This document shows positions 52,289 to 62,827 of a DNA stretch of 64,000 nt, in pieces. The stretch is taken from contig NZ_RJJY01000002.1 in assembly GCF_003751085.1 (NCBI RefSeq), forward strand, positions 248,001 to 312,000, in the 5' to 3' direction. The stretch comes from Micromonospora sp. Llam0 (GTDB lineage Bacteria > Actinomycetota > Actinomycetes > Mycobacteriales > Micromonosporaceae). Position numbers and translations under genes: made by a program. The notes below the pieces were generated by a model that made no database searches, had not been told where the DNA came from, and was given only the letters and a program-made list of their open reading frames with translations. Positions within the stretch are counted from its first letter, which is position 1. Every line of letters starts with the position of its first letter.

Positions 52289-53191
52289 TCAACCGGGCGT
52301 ACCGTTTCCCGGCGCGTCGCCGGACCGCACGTGCACCACGTCCCCGGCCGCGACCGCCAGTTCGCCGGTGGCCGTACGGACCACCAGACGACCGTCCTCG
52401 TCGACCGTGCCGGCCAGCCCGGTGTGCGCCGCTCCGGACGGCAACGAGACCCGCACCTGCCGGCCCACCGTCACGCAGTGCCGCAGGTACGCCGCCCGCA
52501 GACCGGACGCGACCGGGTCGCCGCCGGCGGCGCGCCACCGCCCGTACCAGTCGGCCACCCCGCGCAGCACCGCCCGCAGCAGCGGGTCCCGGTCGGTCGC
52601 CGCTGCTCCGGCCAGCTGCAGTGAGGTGGCCCGCAGACCGCTACCGGGCGGCGGTAGCTCGTCGGCGCGCAGCGTCACGTTGAGCCCGATGCCCAGCACC
52701 ACGGCCGGTCCGGCCGCCCCGTCCGGGGCCGCCTCAGCGAGGATTCCGGCGCACTTCGCCTCGTCGATCAACAGATCGTTGGGCCACTTCAGCGCGGCCG
52801 GCAGTTCGGCCAGCCGGGTGACCGCCTCCGCCAGCGCGACGCCGGCAAGCAGCGGCAACCAGCCGTACCGGGACCCCGGCACCGCCGGCCACGACCGGGC
52901 GGGCCGGGCCGCCGCCGGCTGCAGCAGCACGCTGACGGCGAGGCCGGCCCGCGGCGGCGAGGTCCAGTCGCGGCCGAGCCGCCCGCGCCCGGCGTGCTGC
53001 TGCTCCGCCGTGATCACCAGCCCTTCGGTGGCACCGGCTCGCGCGGCGGCGAGCACGTCCGCGTTGGTGGAGCCGGTCTGCGCCCGGACCTGCACGTCGG
53101 TCCACAGGCCGTCGGGAACGATCAGCGCGCGACGCAGCCCACGCTCGTCGAGCGGCGGACGGTCCAGATCGGTGTACGGTGAGCCGGCCAT
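52289..53191 (-). CDS. birA: Biotin--acetyl-CoA-carboxylase ligase, group I
   Basis: 300 residues. The ATP/biotin site is seen in TGSTNADV, GRGRLGRDW and LKWPNDLL. There is no N-terminal HTH, so it does not repress biotin genes itself. A C-terminal SH3-like domain ends with VDEDGRLVVRTATGELAVAAGDVVHV, in two strands. It attaches biotin to the carrier protein of acyl-CoA carboxylase, whose beta subunit is encoded 3.8 kb away. GAGCGGCG upstream is weak; the ATG at 53191 is the first plausible start. Confidence 0.93.
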   Translation of the reverse strand: MAGSPYTDLDRPPLDERGLRRALIVPDGLWTDVQVRAQTGSTNADVLAAARAGATEGLVITAEQQHAGRGRLGRDWTSPPRAGLAVSVLLQPAAARPARSWPAVPGSRYGWLPLLAGVALAEAVTRLAELPAALKWPNDLLIDEAKCAGILAEAAPDGAAGPAVVLGIGLNVTLRADELPPPGSGLRATSLQLAGAAATDRDPLLRAVLRGVADWYGRWRAAGGDPVASGLRAAYLRHCVTVGRQVRVSLPSGAAHTGLAGTVDEDGRLVVRTATGELAVAAGDVVHVRSGDAPGNGTPG

Positions 53192-53305
53192 CCGCCCACC
53201 CTACGGCGGCACCTGGCAGCGCACCGCGTCTGCCACAGAACCAGGCATGCTCCGGGAAGGAGCATCGCGCCGCTGATACAAGGGGTCCAGCCGCCGCCTG
53301 GGGTC

Positions 53306-53414
53306 GTGGCGGAGACCAACGGGATCTCCAGAATTCGTGACGGTCGATTCTTGCGTAGCCGATCACTGCTCGCCATGCTGGCGGTCGCCGCCACAGCCGG
53401 GGCCGCTCTGCTAG
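53306..53414 (+). pseudogene. 5' part of a secreted I36-like gene interrupted by an insertion sequence
   Basis: From a GTG at 53306, 35 codons give a charged start and the beginning of a signal peptide (SLLAMLAVAATAGAAL). The frame is cut by the IS at CTAG (53411-53414). Joined across the IS at the duplicated CTAG it continues in frame with 54437 to give LLVPPAAQA, a complete cleavage site. The gene is therefore inactive unless the IS leaves precisely. Confidence 0.7.
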
Positions 53415-54436
53415 ATGATCGATTCCAAGGGGTCAGTGGTCGAATGCGGTCAGGGAGCGCAGGGTCGGTTGGCCGGTGTGCCAGTTGTGCCAGATCGCGG
53501 CGGTCAGGGCGAGGACGCGTTGCAGGACCCGGACGGCGACGCCGGTGATGGTCCGGCCGCCGTGCTGTTCGAGGTCGAGTTGGCTTTTGAAGGTCTGGTT
53601 GACTGATTCGATGGTCTGCCGGACGGCGCGGAGCAGGCCCCGGCCGGGTCGTGCGGGTTCGGTGCGGTACGCGGGGCGTACGACGGTGACATCGTTGTCG
53701 TTGAGCCAGATTTCGGTGTCGCGGTCGCGGTAGCCCTTGTCCACGACCAGGATCACCCCGTCGGGGTGGTGGAACATGCCGGGTTGCAGGGTGACCAGGT
53801 CGATGAGGACTTCACGTTCGTCGGTCTTGGCGTTGGTGAGGGCGAACGCGACCGGCAGTCCGTGGACCGTGGTGACCAGGTGCAGGCGTAGTCCCCAGAA
53901 CAGCCGGGAGTGGGAGGCGCAGTAGCCGTAGCCGGCCCAGCCGGCCAGGTCGGAACGCTGCACCGTCTCGCGGGATGTGCCGCAGGGCACGGGTGTGGAG
54001 TCGGCGATCCGGATCGGGTGCCGCCACAGGTCGGTGTCGGTGGCGAGCACCGTGATGAAGTGGGCCAGTTGGGTGGTCAGCGCTCGCAGCCGTTTGTTGT
54101 AGCCGGGCTGTTTGGGCAGGTGGGGGAACAGGTGGATGATGGATTTGCGGGCGTAGCGGATCCAGCGGGTCTCGTTGTGGTAGCCGAGTAGTGCCTGCAT
54201 CACTGACACCGTGATGAGTTCGGCGTCGGTGATCCGGGCGGTGATGCCGACCGCTGGACGCCACCGGTTGAGGTGCGGGGACGCCTTCAGTTCGTCGTCG
54301 ATCCTGACGTACAGTGCGGTCGCGAGGGTGTCCAGATCGACGTGCACGTGGCCTCCATGGTTTCGCTGCCTAGGCAACGTTGATCATGGATGCCCTCGCG
54401 TCCGCTTGCTACCCCGTATCCCTTGGAATCGATCAT
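53415..54436 (-). mobile_element. IS982-like insertion sequence (1022 bp)
   Basis: The 17-bp inverted repeats ATGATCGATTCCAAGGG (53415-53431) and its complement (54420-54436) bound one transposase gene. On both sides lies CTAG, best read as a 4-bp target duplication because it restores the host reading frame. Length fits IS982 elements of about 1 kb. If the CTAG is counted in the ends, the repeats are 21 bp. Confidence 0.88.
53433..54377 (-). CDS. IS982-family transposase
   Basis: Up to 314 residues. The catalytic acidic residues appear in IADSTPVPC, VVDKGYRDRD and RQTIESVNQTFKSQLDLE. SDLAGWAGYGYCASHSRLFWG is characteristic of actinobacterial IS982 members. The start is either the ATG at 54377 or a GTG 11 codons later (HVDLDTLATAL). 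The stop lies one base inside the right-hand inverted repeat. It appears intact. Confidence 0.9.
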   Translation of the reverse strand: MPRQRNHGGHVHVDLDTLATALYVRIDDELKASPHLNRWRPAVGITARITDAELITVSVMQALLGYHNETRWIRYARKSIIHLFPHLPKQPGYNKRLRALTTQLAHFITVLATDTDLWRHPIRIADSTPVPCGTSRETVQRSDLAGWAGYGYCASHSRLFWGLRLHLVTTVHGLPVAFALTNAKTDEREVLIDLVTLQPGMFHHPDGVILVVDKGYRDRDTEIWLNDNDVTVVRPAYRTEPARPGRGLLRAVRQTIESVNQTFKSQLDLEQHGGRTITGVAVRVLQRVLALTAAIWHNWHTGQPTLRSLTAFDH

Positions 54437-54781
54437 CTAGTTCCGCCAGCTGCGCAGGCCGACGCCGGATCGGCGCTGGCCCTGTGCACCTCTGGCCGGT
54501 TCTGCAACTGGACCGGCACAAACTTCTCCGGCACGCTGTTCCAGGGCATCCCGCTGCCGGGCACGTCCGTCTGGTGCATCAACATGCCGGTCGGAACGCG
54601 CTCGATGAGCAACGGCACCAGCCTGACCCTGAGCGCCAACCAGAACCGCTGCGAGAACTCCGGCGGGTCGGCATCGGTTGTCGACCCGGGGCAGGACAGG
54701 GCGTCCTTCTCCTTCCTGGTCAACTCGGTCTCGTACTGCAGCGTCTGCCGTCAGCCGCAGGGAAGCATGCCGGGCGAGTAG
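54437..54781 (+). pseudogene. 3' part of the interrupted I36-like secreted gene
   Basis: After the CTAG the frame reads VPPAAQADAGSALALC, finishing the signal peptide begun at 53306, then a domain with SGRFCNWTGTNFSGTLFQ and RSMSNGTSLTL ending at a TAG. The cysteine/FC-W/NFSG pattern resembles the peptidase inhibitor I36 (crystallin-like) proteins secreted by actinobacteria. Six cysteines may form disulfides. The joined protein would be about 149 residues. Confidence 0.65.
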
Positions 54782-54802
54782 AATATCCAGACCGAAGATC
54801 AT

Positions 54803-54837
54803 GATCGCCTGCCGGCGTGGATCGCCGGCAGGCGATC
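54803..54837 (+). terminator. Terminator hairpin after the I36-like gene
   Basis: A perfect 15-bp stem (GATCGCCTGCCGGCG and its complement) with a five-base loop, 22 bases after the stop. Confidence 0.85.
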
Positions 54838-55011
54838 CACAGCAGACAGACGGCAAGAGATGGTCGCCCCGTGCTCGACGGATTCCCGTCGCGGGGACGA
54901 CAGCGGGCCGCTGCTTGCGATCCGATGGACGCAGCTTGAAGGCACCCGTACCCTATGGGGCATGGCGAGCCGCCCGCTTGACCTACTGCTGTCGATGGCA
55001 GGAGTGGCTGG

Positions 55012-56082
55012 GTGAGCACCTCGGCGATCGCCGGAACCAGCTCGGCTCCACGCGGTGGACGCCTCCGTCGGTGGCTTTCGCTTCCCGACCGTCGTCCCGT
55101 CACGGTAGCGGCAGCGGTCGTGGTCACGGCGGTGCTCGGGGCGTTCGGCGCGGCGACCGGCTCCATGCTCGGGGCAACCACCCTGACCGATCTTCCCAGC
55201 GACACCGCGATGGTCGACCTGACCAGACGTGCCAGCGGCGTCGAGGCTCCTTCGGTCGTGCTGCGGCAGACCTCGGCACAAACAGCGGACCGGGTATTCA
55301 CTGCGGTGACCTTGGACGGCAGGTGGGACGCGTCGCAGGCCCGGCAGCGCTACGCCGCCGCCGGCTGGTCGGTCTCAGAGATCGAGGTCGTACACGACCA
55401 GGCGGGCGTGGCGGACCCCGCTGCCTGGACCAGCGACTACATCCCCTCCCGCTACGACCGGTTCACCGCCGAGCATCACGGACTGGTCGTCGCGATCGCC
55501 GGCATGTCCGTCGGCGGCAAGACCACGGTCGGGATGGACACCTGGGCCGCAGGCTCACCAGTGCTGCGCATCCTGCTGGTCGCAGGCGTGGCGCTCGGGC
55601 TGTCCGCCGGATGGCTGCTCGCGGCGGCGGTAGCACGGCGGATCCACTCAACACACCCCACGCACCGGATCACCGTGGCTGCGCTGTCCGCCGCCACCGT
55701 CCTCGTCCTCGCGGCACCCGTCATCGCCCTGTATGTCAGCCTCGCGCACGCGATACGTCCGCACTCTCACACCGGCGGCCCGCTCCCCAGTGTGCACCAC
55801 GCGCTGTCGCCCGTCCCGTACTGGACAGCGGCACCGCCGTGGCTGCTTCCCGCCCTCAGCGCCGTCGGCGGGCTACTCGTCGTCGTCACCGTCGTGTTCG
55901 CCGCCCGACCGCAGCCGGCCCGACTCGCCGCCAGTCGGCATCCCGACTGGCGGCGTCCGCATCGACGACGACTTCGAGGTGGCGGCGAACATGGTCAAGG
56001 ACTCGATCGCCGAAGCCCGAACCGATCGCCGCGCCGCCCAGCGGTTGTTGTTCCTGTCCGCCTATCCAGACTGGACACCTGA
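55012..56082 (+). CDS. Membrane protein of unknown function, probably frameshifted near its end
   Basis: 356 residues in the open frame. GGCAGGAG precedes the GTG. A membrane helix at about 30-55, an extracytoplasmic part, and further helices at about 185-210, 222-245 and 280-305. Beyond about residue 305 this frame turns arginine-rich (RRPHRRRLRGGG), while the next frame reads a normal soluble tail, GGVRIDDDFEVAANMVKDSI to SGPPQP, ending at 56176. A one-base shift near 55910-55960 probably separates the two. Not recognised. Confidence 0.55.
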   Translation: MSTSAIAGTSSAPRGGRLRRWLSLPDRRPVTVAAAVVVTAVLGAFGAATGSMLGATTLTDLPSDTAMVDLTRRASGVEAPSVVLRQTSAQTADRVFTAVTLDGRWDASQARQRYAAAGWSVSEIEVVHDQAGVADPAAWTSDYIPSRYDRFTAEHHGLVVAIAGMSVGGKTTVGMDTWAAGSPVLRILLVAGVALGLSAGWLLAAAVARRIHSTHPTHRITVAALSAATVLVLAAPVIALYVSLAHAIRPHSHTGGPLPSVHHALSPVPYWTAAPPWLLPALSAVGGLLVVVTVVFAARPQPARLAASRHPDWRRPHRRRLRGGGEHGQGLDRRSPNRSPRRPAVVVPVRLSRLDT

Positions 56083-56281
56083 CGCGCTTGACCGGATGCG
56101 CGGTCGTCTCATCGACTCGGGCGTGCCCGCCGCCTTCCTCACCACCACCCAGCCATCCGGGCCACCGCAACCCTGACCCAGGCCCTCTCACCGAGACGCG
56201 GGTCCCGGAATCGTGGCTGCTCCGCCGCCTCCCTCCGCAGCGGAGCAGTCTTTCAGGTTGGGCCGGTGTCGCTCCGTCGCG

Positions 56282-56848
56282 CTACCAGTGGTCGCGCCAC
56301 TGCGGCACCGGTGCCACGCCGCGGAACGGATGCCCGGTGACGGTCGTACCGACCACCGGCACTGCTACCGGCGGGTCCAACGCGGGAACGGCCGAGTCCG
56401 ACGCGGGAACGGCCCGGTCCGACGCTCGTACGGGTTGTGCGTACGCGTCCGTCGGCCGGTCGAACCAGTCAAAATCCTCGTCAGCAGCAGCAGCCGGCGG
56501 CGCGGCAACCGGCGGCACAGCAGCAACCGGCGGCACAGCGGCGGGCGGCACAGCGGCCACCGGCGGCTCCGGCAGCACGACGGCGGGCCGGCCGCCCCGA
56601 CGTTGGCGCGGCACGACCACGCCGACCGTGTGGCGTCCACTGGGCGTCGCCCGGCGACGGAACAGCCCGGTGCGGGTGGCCCGACGTCGCCCCCGCCCCC
56701 GCCCTCGACGGCGCCGATGCGGCGCGGCGTCCAGACTTCCGGCCCTGCGGCTGCCAACGGTGGCCGCTCGCGCCGGCCAGAGCGTCCGCCGCATCACCAG
56801 CAGCACCGTCAGACCGGACGCGATCAGCGCAACTCCCAACACTGTCAC
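56282..56848 (-). CDS. Possible small membrane protein with proline/alanine repeats
   Basis: 188 residues from a GTG at 56848: one N-terminal membrane helix (VTVLGVALIASGLTVLLV), a very basic arginine-rich segment (about 40-85), a repeated PPVAAVPPAA region and an acidic DEDFDWFDRPTDAYAQ tail. The composition is unusual but the helix and order are protein-like. No motif is known. It lies divergent from the carboxylase gene. Coding status is uncertain. Confidence 0.45.
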   Translation of the reverse strand: MTVLGVALIASGLTVLLVMRRTLWPARAATVGSRRAGSLDAAPHRRRRGRGRGRRRATRTGLFRRRATPSGRHTVGVVVPRQRRGGRPAVVLPEPPVAAVPPAAVPPVAAVPPVAAPPAAAADEDFDWFDRPTDAYAQPVRASDRAVPASDSAVPALDPPVAVPVVGTTVTGHPFRGVAPVPQWRDHW

Positions 56849-56996
56849 GTGGTGGTAACGAATCGGGCAACAAGCAGGAAACGTCGTCCCGGGGTCGATC
56901 GAGCCGGACCGGGGCCGGGGCGACAGCGGCGCACTGAGGGAAACCGCACACCGTCGGCCCCTGACCGGCGGTCGCGACGTCGATAGCATCCGCGGT

Positions 56997-58595
<1,599 letters not shown>

Positions 58596-58651
58596 GGAGA
58601 CGCTCTAGGAACCCGGATTCCGACAGCGGTCATGCATCCTGCCCTGCCAGG

Positions 58652-58700
58652 GACTGCGAGTCATCGCATCGATACTTTACGTTGTCGATGCGACGCAGTC
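58652..58700 (+). promoter_or_regulatory. Stem-loop leader upstream of the nSTAND-WD40 gene
   Basis: GACTGCG (58652-58658) and TCGCATCGA (58664-58672) pair with TCGATGCGA-CGCAGTC (58685-58700), giving a 16-bp stem with a five-base bulge on the left and a 12-base loop. It ends three bases before the GTGAGGAGG ribosome binding region, so it may act as an operator or a translation control element. Confidence 0.6.
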
Positions 58701-58717
58701 TGTGAGGAGGGCGCACC

Positions 58718-61700
58718 ATGGCTGATCACCGGCGACGACCGGACCCTTCGGATCCGAACCACCCGTCGTCTGTTGGCCGCTCCGAACGGTTCGTCGACCC
58801 GGCCGGCATCCACACCCGCAGAGATTTCGCCCGCGAACTCACCAGGCTGAGGGTGACCGCCGGCGTCACGGTGCGCCAGGTCGCCGCGAAGGTGGGTGCC
58901 CGTAGCGCGCACAGCACGGTTGGCGACTGGTTCGCCGGACGAGGCCTGCCGTCGCTGGCCTCCGGCGAGCTGTTCAACGCCGTGCTGGCAGCGTGCGGGG
59001 TCAGCGACCGTGAACTCGTCGAACAGTGGATCTCGGCATGGCACCGGGTACGCCGGGAGCCGGGTCGCAGGCCGGACGGCCCAACCCCGTACCGCGGGCT
59101 GGCGGCGTACCGGCCCGAGGACGCGGACTGGTTCCACGGCCGCGCCCGCCTCACCGCCATCCTGGTGGCCGAGGTCCGCAGTGCGCTGGTCGCCGGCGGC
59201 GGGATCGTGGTCGTGGTCGGCGCCTCCGGGGCGGGCAAGTCGTCGCTGCTGCAGGCCGGACTGGTACCGGCCCTGCGGTCCCGGCCCGACGTCGATCCGT
59301 CACGGGGCGAACCGTCCGGCGACCACGCCGAGGGCCAGCAGATGCCGGGCCGCTCCGACGACACCACCGGAGCGACCCGACTGCTGCTCCTCACACCCAC
59401 CGCCGAGCCCGTACAGACCCTTCGCGAGCAGCTGGGACGCACCGGCCCGCAGGGCCGGCCCGCGCCGGGCACCGTCGTGATAATCGACCAGTTCGAGGAG
59501 GCGCTGACCACCACCGCCGCCGCCCAACAGCAGTTCGTCGGGATGCTCGCCGAGCTGACAACCGGTGGAGACGCCGTGGTCGTCGTCCTTGGCGTCCGTG
59601 CCGACTTCTACGCCAGCCTGCTGCGCTTCCCGCAACTCGTCGAAGCTGTCCGCACCCACCAGGTCACCGTCGGCCCGATGAGCGAGGCGGAACTACGGCT
59701 GGCCATCGTCGAACCTGCCCGCCGTAGCGGCGTCGACGTCGACAACGCTCTGGTTGAACTGCTGCTGCGTGAGGTGTCCCCGGAGAACCGGACGAGTACC
59801 GGGGCGCATGATCCCGGAGTCCTCCCGCTGCTCTCCCATGCCCTGCACGCCACCTGGCAGTACGAGCAGGGAAAACAGTTGACCGTGGAATCGTACCGGC
59901 GGGCTGGAGCCCTCGACGGCGCGCTGGCCGCCACCGCGGACGAGGTCTACCAGAGTCTCGATCCCGGACAACAGCGGCTGGCCCGCCGGCTCTTGCTGAA
60001 TCTGGTACAGGTATCGATCGATGCCGCAGACACCCGACGCCGGATGACGATACGCGCCTTCGACGCCGTCTTCGAGGCATCGGAGAAGGCAGACGGTCAG
60101 GCCGTACTCGACCGGTTCGTCAGCCAACGGCTCGTCACCGTCGACGCCGAGACCCTCACGATCACCCATGAGGCGCTGCTCAACGCATGGCCGACGCTAC
60201 GGGACTGGATCGACAACGATCGGGCGGATCTCATCATCGGTCAGCGCCTCGACGCGGCCGCAGCGAACTGGCAGGCGGAGGAGCGGGACCCTGCGACGTT
60301 GTACCGCGGCGTGAAGCTGACCGCCGCCCAGGACTGGGCCGAGCAGCACGCTCCCGATGTATCGCCGCTCACCAGGGAGTTCATCAGCGCCAGCAGCGTG
60401 CACGCCCGGCGGCGGACCCGGGCGCTGTACCAGGTGGTGGCTGCGCTGATCGTGCTGACTCTGACCACCGCGACGCTCGCCGCGTACGCCTTCGACCAGC
60501 GCAGTCACGCCGAGAGCCGGAGCAGGGAAGCGGTGAAGCAGCGTAACGAGGCGATGTCCCGGCTGATCGCGGGTCGGGCTGATCGCGTCCGGGACAGCGA
60601 TCCGGCGCTGGCCATGCAGTTGAGTCTCGCGGCGTACGGAATCGCCGAGACCGTCGAGGCCCGGTCCAGTCTGCTGGATGCCGCGGTCACTCCGGAGGTC
60701 GCTCGCAGTCATGCTTTCGAGGCGGCGGCGCAGGCCGTCGCGTTCAGCCCGGACGAGCGGCTGCTCGCTGCGGTCGGTGCCGACGGTGCGGTACGGCTCT
60801 GGGACGCGACGGTGCGGCCGCCGGCGTTGTTGGAAGACGTGCCCGTGGTGCAGTCACCGTCGGCGCTGTACTCGGTCGCGTTCAGCCCGGACGGGAAGCT
60901 GCTCGCAGCCGCCGGCGCCGACAAGGTGATCCACCTGTTGCGGGCCTCCGCAGAGCACCGGTTCCGGCCAGTCGGCGAGATCGTCGGCCCCGGATCGACG
61001 ACCTATTCCCTTGCGTTCAGTCCGGACGGACAGACGCTCACCGCCGGTGGGGCGGATCAGCTGGTACACCGCTGGAACATCGCCGATCCGCAGCACCCGG
61101 TCGCCCTGCCCGAACTGCGCGGCTTCGCCGATGCTGTCCAGTCCGTGGCGTGGCATCCGCTCGGGACGATGCTGGCGGCCGCCGGTGGTGACGGGGCCGT
61201 CAGACTATGGCGGATCGATGGCACCGGAGCTGCCACGCCGCTGGGCCCTTTCCCATCAGGGCACACGGGACGGATCACGGCGGTAGCCTTCAGCCCGGAC
61301 GGCCAGCGTCTTGCCTCGGCGGGCACCGACAAGTCGACTCAGGTCTGGCGCATCGCCCATCCGGACCCACCGATCCTGGAACGGGTACTGACAGGACACA
61401 CCAGCTGGGTCAACACGGTCGTCTTCGGGCCGGATGGCCGCACTCTCGCGACCGGCTCATCCGACCGGACCGTGAGCCTTCACGACCTCTCGTCCGGGGC
61501 GGTGACCGCGACACTGCCCCACCCCGCCCCGGTCACCGGCGCGGCAATCAGCCGCGACGGCCACGGCCTGGTCACCTCCGGCATCGACGGAGTCGTGCGG
61601 TTCTGGCGGTATCCCGGGCCGGTGCTGCGCGGCGCGGCCGACGCGATCTTCAATTTAGCTGTCGCCGGCCCGCTGCTGGCTGCGGCAAGCCGCGACGGCA

Positions 61701-62659
61701 CGGTCCGTTTGTGGGACATCGAGCATCCGCGACGGCCGGAACCGGTAGGGAAGCCGCTACGAAGTCTGGCAGCCCACGGGGAACTCGCCGCCACGGTGGC
61801 GATCAGTCCGGACGGAACTCTGCTCGCAGCAGCTACCCGGGCTGGCCCGGTGCAGCTCTGGGACATCAGCGAACCGGCTATGCCACAGTTGTTGGACGGG
61901 GCGCTGGAGGGTCCCGACGCCCTGGTGCAAGCGCTCGCTTTCAGCGCCGACGGTGCCGTCCTGGCCGCTGGCGGAGACGACGGCGACATTTATCTCTGGT
62001 CGGTCGCGGCGCCGACCGGCACCGACCCGGTGGGCGTGATCGAGGGCAATACGGCGATCGTGCTCTCGCTCGCGACCAGTCCGGACGGCACCCTGCTCGC
62101 GGCGGCGACGACCGACGCCGACGTACGGATGTTCGACATCAGCGACCCGCGACACCCGGTACCGACCGGCCGGGCGTTGACCGGCTTCACGGGCTATGCG
62201 CAGAGCGTTGCTTTCAGCCCGGACGGGAAGCGGATCGCGGCCGGCAGTGCCGACCGGACCATCCGGATCTGGAACGTCTCGAACCCGGGCCGACCGGCTC
62301 CGGTCGGCTCACCCGTCAGCGGTCCGGTCGGCGGCGTCCTCGCGGTCGCCTTCAGTCCCGACGGGCACACACTCGCCGCGGCCTCCATCGACGGGACCGT
62401 GTGGCTCTGGGCACTCGACAGTCCTGGCCCGCCGCAGCCGGTCGCGGTGTTGAATCGGGTAGCGGACGCGGTCAACGCAGTCACCTTCACCTCGGACGGG
62501 CGCGGTCTCGTGGCAGCGGGCACCGACGGCATCATCCGGCTCTGGGACGTCCAGCCGGCACGGGTGGCATCCTGGATCTGCTCCGCCGCTGGAGACCCGC
62601 TGACGGAAGCCGAGTGGGACCAGTACGTTCCCGATCTTCAATACGATCCACCGTGCTGA
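58718..62659 (+). CDS. HTH - nSTAND1 NTPase - TM - WD40 repeat protein
   Basis: 1313 residues. An XRE-like HTH (about 33-95: VRQVAAKVGARSAHSTVGDW) is followed by an nSTAND1-type P-loop NTPase (about 122-520) with Walker A GASGAGKSSLL (168-178) and Walker B VVIIDQFEEAL (253-263). A membrane helix lies near 571-592, then a helical stretch (EAVKQRNEAMSRLIAGRAD). From about 664 to 1287 there are 14 WD40 repeats of the AFSPDGxxLAAAGxDGxVRLWD type, enough for two seven-blade propellers. STAND proteins switch on after binding a signal; members act in antiphage defence or signalling. GAGGAGG precedes the ATG. Confidence 0.93.
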   Translation: MADHRRRPDPSDPNHPSSVGRSERFVDPAGIHTRRDFARELTRLRVTAGVTVRQVAAKVGARSAHSTVGDWFAGRGLPSLASGELFNAVLAACGVSDRELVEQWISAWHRVRREPGRRPDGPTPYRGLAAYRPEDADWFHGRARLTAILVAEVRSALVAGGGIVVVVGASGAGKSSLLQAGLVPALRSRPDVDPSRGEPSGDHAEGQQMPGRSDDTTGATRLLLLTPTAEPVQTLREQLGRTGPQGRPAPGTVVIIDQFEEALTTTAAAQQQFVGMLAELTTGGDAVVVVLGVRADFYASLLRFPQLVEAVRTHQVTVGPMSEAELRLAIVEPARRSGVDVDNALVELLLREVSPENRTSTGAHDPGVLPLLSHALHATWQYEQGKQLTVESYRRAGALDGALAATADEVYQSLDPGQQRLARRLLLNLVQVSIDAADTRRRMTIRAFDAVFEASEKADGQAVLDRFVSQRLVTVDAETLTITHEALLNAWPTLRDWIDNDRADLIIGQRLDAAAANWQAEERDPATLYRGVKLTAAQDWAEQHAPDVSPLTREFISASSVHARRRTRALYQVVAALIVLTLTTATLAAYAFDQRSHAESRSREAVKQRNEAMSRLIAGRADRVRDSDPALAMQLSLAAYGIAETVEARSSLLDAAVTPEVARSHAFEAAAQAVAFSPDERLLAAVGADGAVRLWDATVRPPALLEDVPVVQSPSALYSVAFSPDGKLLAAAGADKVIHLLRASAEHRFRPVGEIVGPGSTTYSLAFSPDGQTLTAGGADQLVHRWNIADPQHPVALPELRGFADAVQSVAWHPLGTMLAAAGGDGAVRLWRIDGTGAATPLGPFPSGHTGRITAVAFSPDGQRLASAGTDKSTQVWRIAHPDPPILERVLTGHTSWVNTVVFGPDGRTLATGSSDRTVSLHDLSSGAVTATLPHPAPVTGAAISRDGHGLVTSGIDGVVRFWRYPGPVLRGAADAIFNLAVAGPLLAAASRDGTVRLWDIEHPRRPEPVGKPLRSLAAHGELAATVAISPDGTLLAAATRAGPVQLWDISEPAMPQLLDGALEGPDALVQALAFSADGAVLAAGGDDGDIYLWSVAAPTGTDPVGVIEGNTAIVLSLATSPDGTLLAAATTDADVRMFDISDPRHPVPTGRALTGFTGYAQSVAFSPDGKRIAAGSADRTIRIWNVSNPGRPAPVGSPVSGPVGGVLAVAFSPDGHTLAAASIDGTVWLWALDSPGPPQPVAVLNRVADAVNAVTFTSDGRGLVAAGTDGIIRLWDVQPARVASWICSAAGDPLTEAEWDQYVPDLQYDPPC

Positions 62660-62827
62660 CGTCTCGATGGCCGCCCAGTTCAACGCCGTACGGAGTTGTA
62701 CGGAGCCGCCGGCCGGCGCGTCCGGGCTTGTCCGAACCGCCGCCAGGAGGCTTCCCCCGCTACCCGCCGCGCCGCTTCCCTGGACATGGACGCACATCGG
62801 CGTCCGACCGTCAGGAGGGAACGACAC

